A stretch of 9,809 bases of DNA, from assembly GCA_016780605.1 (NCBI GenBank), contig JADHLS010000128.1:1-9809 (forward strand), read 5' to 3'. The notes beneath the pieces are model-generated. The model made no database searches and was not told the DNA's origin. It saw only the letters and a program-made list of their open reading frames with translations. The DNA comes from Reyranella sp. (GTDB lineage: Bacteria > Pseudomonadota > Alphaproteobacteria > Reyranellales > Reyranellaceae). Below are positions 6,378-9,809 of this stretch, one piece after another; position 1 is the stretch's first letter, and every line of letters starts with the position of its first letter. The translations under genes were made by a program, and so were the position numbers.

Positions 6378-7355
6378 TCATTCGATCACGTCGTTCGCCA
6401 TTGCGAGCAGCTTTGGCGACACGGCAAGGCCGAGCACCTTGGCCGTCTTCAGGTTGATGGCAAGGTCGAACTTGGTGGCCTGCTCGACCGGCAGGTCGGC
6501 GGGTTTCTCGCCCTTGAGGATGCGGGCGACGTTGGCGCCTGCCCGCTCCCACAAGCTTTCGGCATTGGCGCCGTAACTCAGCAGCCCGCCGACGGCGACG
6601 GCGTCGCTGTTGTCGAACATCGTCGGCACCGCTTGCTTCAGGGACAACGCTGCGAACTGTGCGCGCCGTACGAAGAACGACGCATCTGTCGCCACCAGCA
6701 GCGCCGTTCCCGGCTTGATCGAGGCGTAGGCCGCGTCGATCTCCTCGTCGGTCGCGGCCTGAAGCACCTGGGCTCGCATGCCGAGCACCTGTGCGCTCGC
6801 CTGCACGGCATCAGCCATGGCCTTCGCGCTGGGATGATTGGAGTGGATCAACACCGCAAGCACGGCCGCCTGCGGGGCGATTTCGCGCAGCAGCTCGAGC
6901 CGCTTAGGCACCAGTTCGACGCTCAAGTTGACGATGCCGGTGGCATTGCCGCCCGGGCGGTTCAGGCTGGCGACAAGCCCCAATTGCACCGGTGGATCGG
7001 CAATCACGAAGTAGATCGGGATGGTGTCGGTCGCGGCCTTTGCGGCGACCGCCGCTGGCGTGCTGGACAGCGTGACGATCACCGCGACGCGCTTGGCGAC
7101 CAGATCCGCGGCCAGCGCCGGCAGTCGCGCGTTCTGGCCGGCGGCCCACTGGAAATCGATCGTGACGTTCTTGCCGTCGACATAGCCCGCCGCGGCCAGG
7201 CTGTTGCGAAAGGCAGCCAGGCGCCCGACGTTTTGCTCGGGCGAAGCGGAGTTGAGGAAGCCGATGATCGGCATCGCGGGCTGTTGTGCCTGCGCCGCCA
7301 GCGGCAAAAGTGCGACCGCGCCTCCCAAAAGCCTCGTCGCTTCACGACGCTTCAT
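6378..7355 (-). CDS. ABC-type substrate-binding protein (ABC_sub_bind family), orphan
   Basis: 325 residues with leader MKRREATRLLGGAVALLPLAAQA, probably cleaved after AQA (residue 23) to expose QQPAMP. The mature chain reads IIGFLNSASPEQNVGRLAAFRNSLAAAGYVDGKNVTIDFQWAAGQ, then DLVAKRVAVIVT, PIYFVIADPPVQLGLVASLNRPGGNATGI, and a C-terminus with FDLAINLKTAKVLGLAVSPKLLAMANDVIE. This is the pattern of the uncharacterised ABC periplasmic binding family (PF04392-like, TrpX/BmpA-related), often present in many copies in Bradyrhizobium-like genomes. No permease or ATPase gene adjoins it, so its partner and ligand are unknown. GGGGGA before the ATG is a good ribosome-binding site. It starts 21 bases after the carbonic anhydrase stop on the same strand, so the two are probably co-transcribed. 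Confidence 0.9.
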   Translation of the reverse strand: MKRREATRLLGGAVALLPLAAQAQQPAMPIIGFLNSASPEQNVGRLAAFRNSLAAAGYVDGKNVTIDFQWAAGQNARLPALAADLVAKRVAVIVTLSSTPAAVAAKAATDTIPIYFVIADPPVQLGLVASLNRPGGNATGIVNLSVELVPKRLELLREIAPQAAVLAVLIHSNHPSAKAMADAVQASAQVLGMRAQVLQAATDEEIDAAYASIKPGTALLVATDASFFVRRAQFAALSLKQAVPTMFDNSDAVAVGGLLSYGANAESLWERAGANVARILKGEKPADLPVEQATKFDLAINLKTAKVLGLAVSPKLLAMANDVIE

Positions 7356-7376
7356 GTGTCCCCCAATGGAAGGATA

Positions 7377-8117
7377 CTAGAACGCTGGCTCCCTCGCTGC
7401 GACGGCAGAAATGAAGTGCTCGGGCGCGATGTCCGACAGCGCCCTGCCCTTCACGATCGCCGGCTCGACACTCACCCCCTGCACGGCCTCGAAGGTCACC
7501 GTCGCCGGGTTGAAGGCATAGAGCTGGCCCTCGGTCATGTTGAACCACCAGGCGTGCAGGGCGAGCGTGCCCGCCTTCACCTTCTCCTCGATCCAGCGAA
7601 AGCCCATCAGGTTGCTGACGCTGTTCAGCACGGCCGCCTGCTCGACAGCGCGCGTGATCTCCTCGCGTGAGCGGCCCTTCAGCTTGGCGACGGCGAGGTC
7701 GCGAACCTCCTGGGCGATAGCCGTCCAGGTCGAGAGATAGTCGTAGCTGGCGTAGATGCTGTCGCGGCCGTCGACCAGCGCGCCGATGCCGCCGCACAGC
7801 GCATGGCCCAGCACCACGACGTGCTCGACGTTGAGCCCGCGCACGGCGAACTCGATGGCCGACGACGTGCCGTGATGGCGCGTGTCGGGCGGGTACTGCG
7901 CCGGCGGCACCATGGCCGCCACGTTGCGGACGGTGAAGATGTCGCCGGGCTGGGTCTGCGTCAGGATGCCCGGATCGACGCGCGCATCGGCGCAGCCGAT
8001 GATCAGGATCTTGGGCGACTGGCCCTCGGTCGCGAGCTTCTCGAACAGGTCGAGATGCTCGCGGTAATAGCCCGTGCGGAAATCGCGGAATCCCGTGAGA
8101 AGTCGTTCCAACGCCAT
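7377..8117 (-). CDS. Beta-class carbonic anhydrase
   Basis: 246 residues. It interconverts CO2 and bicarbonate with a catalytic zinc in the cytosol. Zinc ligands are visible as C42 in GCADARVDP (41-49) and H105 and C108 in GHALCGG (104-110). The D44/R46 dyad is present, although the usual CxDSR reads CADAR, with alanine for serine at 45. GDIFTVRNVAAMVPP (58-72) and SSAIEFAVRGLNVEHVVVLGH (85-105) are also typical, as is the C-terminal WWFNMTEGQLYAFNPATVTFE. The length is slightly above the 200-230 common in bacteria. The ATG at 8117 has GAGG upstream. It is first in a two-gene minus-strand unit with the binding protein, and its start is only 43 bp from that of the divergent crotonase gene. Confidence 0.95.
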   Translation of the reverse strand: MALERLLTGFRDFRTGYYREHLDLFEKLATEGQSPKILIIGCADARVDPGILTQTQPGDIFTVRNVAAMVPPAQYPPDTRHHGTSSAIEFAVRGLNVEHVVVLGHALCGGIGALVDGRDSIYASYDYLSTWTAIAQEVRDLAVAKLKGRSREEITRAVEQAAVLNSVSNLMGFRWIEEKVKAGTLALHAWWFNMTEGQLYAFNPATVTFEAVQGVSVEPAIVKGRALSDIAPEHFISAVAAREPAF

Positions 8118-8160
8118 GACGCCTCGCCTACGATACCCGCTGGCGTTGTGGCAAGGTGAA
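8118..8160. other. 43-bp divergent intergenic region
   Basis: This short gap must serve the carbonic anhydrase (leftward) and the crotonase-fold gene (rightward). It contains AAGGTG for the right gene and GAGG for the left gene. I see no clear paired -35/-10 in either direction, so at least one promoter probably lies within the opposing coding sequence. Confidence 0.5.
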
Positions 8161-8940
8161 ATGACCCAAGAGTTACTCTACGACAGGCGCGGCGAGGTCG
8201 GCTGGATCACGTTCAATCGTCCGCAGGCGCGCAACGCCCTCACTTTCGCCATGTATGAGGGCGTGGCCGAGATCTGCGGGCGGGTAGCCCACACCCGTGA
8301 GGTCAAGGCGCTGGTGATCACCGGCGCGGGCGACAAGGCCTTCGCGGCCGGCACCGACATCGCCCAGTTCCAGGAGTTCAAGGGTGGCGAGGACGGCATC
8401 GCCTACGAGCGCAAGATGGACCGCATCCTCGACACGATCGAGCGCTGCAGCGTGCCCACCATCGCCGCCATCGCCGGTTTCTGCACCGGCGGCGGCGCGG
8501 CGATCGCCGCGGTGTGCGACCTCAGGCTCGCCACCACCAACGCAAAGTTCGGCTTCCCCATCGCCCGCACGCTCGGCAACTGCCTGTCGATGGCCAACTA
8601 CGCCCGGCTGGCCGCCCTGATCGGCCCGCAGCGGGTCAAGGAAATGATCCTCCTCGCCAGGCTGATCGACGGACCGACCGCGCTCGCCATCGGCCTGGTG
8701 AGCGAACTCGTGCCCGACGCCGCCGCCCTGCACGCCCGCGCGGACGAGCTCGGCCGCACGGTGGCCAACCACGCCCCAATCACGCTGCAGGTCACCAAGG
8801 AGGCGCTGCGACGCCTGCAGGCCCGGCTGGGCGACGACGATATCGACGACCTGATCAGACTGGCTTACGGTAGCGCCGACTTTCGCGAAGGCATGGCGGC
8901 ATTCCTGGGGAAACGGGCGCCGAAATGGTCGGGGACATGA
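8161..8940 (+). CDS. Crotonase-superfamily (enoyl-CoA hydratase/isomerase family) protein without the hydratase glutamates
   Basis: 259 residues, the usual crotonase length. Seen: ITFNRPQARNAL (16-27), KAFAAGTDIAQF (59-70) and IAGFCTGGGAAIAAVCDLRLATTNAKFGFP (104-133), which supply the CoA-binding and oxyanion-hole segments. Rat hydratase has Glu144 in GGGCE and Glu164 in FGxPE. Here the matching positions are A114 (GGGAA) and I134 (FGFPI), so both catalytic glutamates are absent. It probably binds an acyl-CoA but is unlikely to be a classical enoyl-CoA hydratase; another crotonase reaction (isomerase, hydrolase, decarboxylase) is possible. The frame is open back to 8074, but the ATG at 8161 has AAGGTG just upstream, gives the standard N-terminus and avoids overlapping the carbonic anhydrase. 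A lipoprotein gene follows after 25 bases. Confidence 0.9.
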   Translation: MTQELLYDRRGEVGWITFNRPQARNALTFAMYEGVAEICGRVAHTREVKALVITGAGDKAFAAGTDIAQFQEFKGGEDGIAYERKMDRILDTIERCSVPTIAAIAGFCTGGGAAIAAVCDLRLATTNAKFGFPIARTLGNCLSMANYARLAALIGPQRVKEMILLARLIDGPTALAIGLVSELVPDAAALHARADELGRTVANHAPITLQVTKEALRRLQARLGDDDIDDLIRLAYGSADFREGMAAFLGKRAPKWSGT

Positions 8941-8965
8941 CCCGGTCCGAGACAAGGAGGACGTG

Positions 8966-9367
8966 ATGAAGGTTTTGGGGACAACTCTGGCCGCTCTGGG
9001 ACTGTGCGTTGCCGTCGCCGCCTGCGAGAGCCCGCAGCAGAAGATCGCCGGCAAGGAAGACATGATGACCGGCGCGGGCTTCAAGTTCGTGCCCGCCAAC
9101 ACGCCGGCGCGCCAGCAGGCGTTCCGCCAGCTGCCGCCGCACAAGTTCGCGCGCCAGATCCGCAATGGCCAGGTCTTCTATGTCTATCCCGATCCGACGG
9201 TCTGCGTGTGCCTCTATGTCGGCGACCAGAACGCCTATGCGACGTATCGCAAGAACATGTTCGACAAGCAGCTCGCCGACGAGAACGCGATGACCGCCCA
9301 GGAGATGGAGATGTACTCCTGGGATTGGGGTCCGTGGGGCGGCTGGCCATACGGCTGGTACTACTAA
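8966..9367 (+). CDS. Small predicted lipoprotein with aromatic, glycine-rich tail
   Basis: 133 residues, function unknown. The N-terminus MKVLGTTLAALGLCVAVAAC is a lipoprotein signal with lipobox VAAC, so C20 should be lipidated and the protein anchored in the envelope. The body has GAGFKFVPANTPARQQAFRQLPP (about 37-59) and GQVFYVYPDPTVCVCLYVGDQNAYATYRK (about 70-98), including a Cys-Val-Cys pair. The last 16 residues, SWDWGPWGGWPYGWYY, are almost entirely Trp, Tyr, Gly and Pro. The ATG at 8966 is chosen over GTG at 8963 because AAGGAGG lies 5 bases before it. The short gap after the crotonase gene suggests co-transcription, though the strong ribosome-binding site would also suit independent expression. 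It resembles unnamed lipoproteins I associate with Bradyrhizobium-like genomes; I cannot name a family. Confidence 0.85.
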   Translation: MKVLGTTLAALGLCVAVAACESPQQKIAGKEDMMTGAGFKFVPANTPARQQAFRQLPPHKFARQIRNGQVFYVYPDPTVCVCLYVGDQNAYATYRKNMFDKQLADENAMTAQEMEMYSWDWGPWGGWPYGWYY

Positions 9368-9525
9368 CCGTACAACGTCGCGGCGATCGGAAGAGCAACG
9401 AATAGTGCAAATCGTGTAGATATTCCGGCAATTTCGGGACTTACACACAGCCTGTGTGCGGGGAACCCGCACACCAGGATCGGTGTTATCTCCATACGCG
9501 ATTCAACGCGCGAGGAGTCCCAGCA
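9368..9525. other. Intergenic region with nested inverted repeats
   Basis: 158 bp between the lipoprotein and the next gene. The first 75 bases are less GC-rich than the surroundings and show no clear promoter pair. Bases 9444-9478 hold inverted repeats (separate entry). GAGGAG at 9512-9517 is the ribosome-binding site of the following gene. The region probably contains the end of one transcript and the promoter of the next. Confidence 0.5.
9444..9478 (+). terminator. Nested inverted repeats: possible terminator or operator
   Basis: GTGTGCGGG (9454-9462) and CCCGCACAC (9466-9474) are exact complements around a GAA loop. Three more pairs (CCT with AGG) follow past one bulged C, giving a 12-bp stem. 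The segment CACACAG-C-CTGTGTG (9444-9458) is a second palindrome using the same CTGTGTG, so the two foldings exclude each other. No T-run follows, so rho-independent termination is doubtful. A protein-binding site or leader switch for the downstream gene is equally possible. Confidence 0.4.
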
Positions 9526-9809
9526 ATGTCGAACTATCGCATTGCCGCCGTCTTGCTCGGCGGTCTGTTCCTTGCCCCCGCGGCGATGGCCCAGAGCACG
9601 AACCTTGCATACGCCACGGGCGAGCCGCGATCCGAGTACCTCGTGTTCCTCGACAAGGGGAATCAGCTGCCGCCGTCGGCGACGCCGATGGTCAGCAAGG
9701 CCGTAAGCGCCGCCAAGGCCGGCAAGACCGTCATGGTCGTCGGCCGCCTCGATCAGGCGCAGGTCGTGAAGCAGGAGATGATCCGCGGCGGCGCGCCTGC
9801 GACCGCAGA
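9526..9809 (+). CDS. Secreted protein, possibly a short OmpA-C-like protein (C-terminus beyond window)
   Basis: 94 complete codons are visible, with no stop before the right edge. The leader MSNYRIAAVLLGGLFLAPAAMA is a standard Sec signal peptide, probably cleaved before QSTN. The mature part contains SEYLVFLDKGNQLPPSATPMVSKAVSAAKAGKTVMVVGRLD, followed by a helix-like stretch. The order (beta strand, a residue pattern like an OmpA F-D-x-x-x-x-L-T start, helix, then VVVGRLD where OmpA domains read V-x-G-H-T-D) resembles a degenerate OmpA C-terminal peptidoglycan-binding domain, but the key residues are not conserved and I hold this loosely. GAGGAG lies 8 bases before the ATG. The location is periplasmic or outer-membrane associated. 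Confidence 0.75.
   Translation, partial: MSNYRIAAVLLGGLFLAPAAMAQSTNLAYATGEPRSEYLVFLDKGNQLPPSATPMVSKAVSAAKAGKTVMVVGRLDQAQVVKQEMIRGGAPATA

Noticed and set aside
6633..7670. 345-codon plus-strand frame opposite the binding protein and carbonic anhydrase
   Set aside because: It spans two real minus-strand genes and has shadow-frame composition (Arg/His/Asp/Gly) with no domain.
8074..8160. Longer N-terminus of the crotonase-fold protein
   Set aside because: It would overlap the divergent carbonic anhydrase gene. ATG 8161 has AAGGTG upstream and gives the standard family start.
1..9809. tRNA, rRNA, CRISPR, insertion sequence, integrase or attachment-site signals
   Set aside because: I read both strands for cloverleaf-like segments, regular repeat-spacer arrays, transposase-like proteins and long terminal repeats and found none.

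Overview
The window is GC-rich chromosomal DNA, with G or C at most third codon positions. It most likely comes from an alphaproteobacterium (Bradyrhizobium/Reyranella-like). Pointers are a tripartite TRAP transporter, an orphan ABC-type substrate-binding protein with an MKRRE...LLGG leader, and a serine--glyoxylate-type aminotransferase. This placement is inference from protein style, not a search. I see no tRNA, rRNA, CRISPR array, transposase or phage gene; it reads as ordinary metabolic chromosome, densely packed.

Bases 1-5076 (minus strand) look like one catabolic operon, read right to left: a class III (GSA-type) PLP aminotransferase, a gap of about 87 bp, then dctP, dctQ, dctM (TRAP transporter), then an isocitrate lyase/PEP mutase-superfamily lyase that runs off the left edge. 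The last four genes are coupled through TGATG, GTGA and ATGA stop/start overlaps. The 87-bp gap holds a -10-like TATATT and a perfect 12-bp inverted repeat. The dctP Shine-Dalgarno sequence lies in one arm of that repeat.

Bases 5077-5177 are a short divergent intergenic region. Rightward from it runs a class V aminotransferase of the serine/alanine--glyoxylate type (5178-6377). The likely logic of 1-6377 is uptake of a carboxylate or amino acid by TRAP, transamination by one or both PLP enzymes, and C-C cleavage by the lyase to a small 2-oxo acid such as glyoxylate or pyruvate, which the class V enzyme could aminate. The substrate cannot be read from the sequence.

Bases 6378-8117 (minus strand) carry a beta-class carbonic anhydrase followed by an orphan ABC-type periplasmic binding protein. 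The stop codon of the latter abuts the class V aminotransferase stop with no base between them. Divergent from the carbonic anhydrase, only 43 bp away, is a crotonase-fold protein (8161-8940) lacking both glutamates of classical enoyl-CoA hydratase. A small lipoprotein with a Trp/Tyr/Gly-rich tail (8966-9367) follows closely. A 158-bp intergenic region with nested inverted repeats then precedes a secreted protein with a weak OmpA-C-like look (9526 to the right edge, incomplete).
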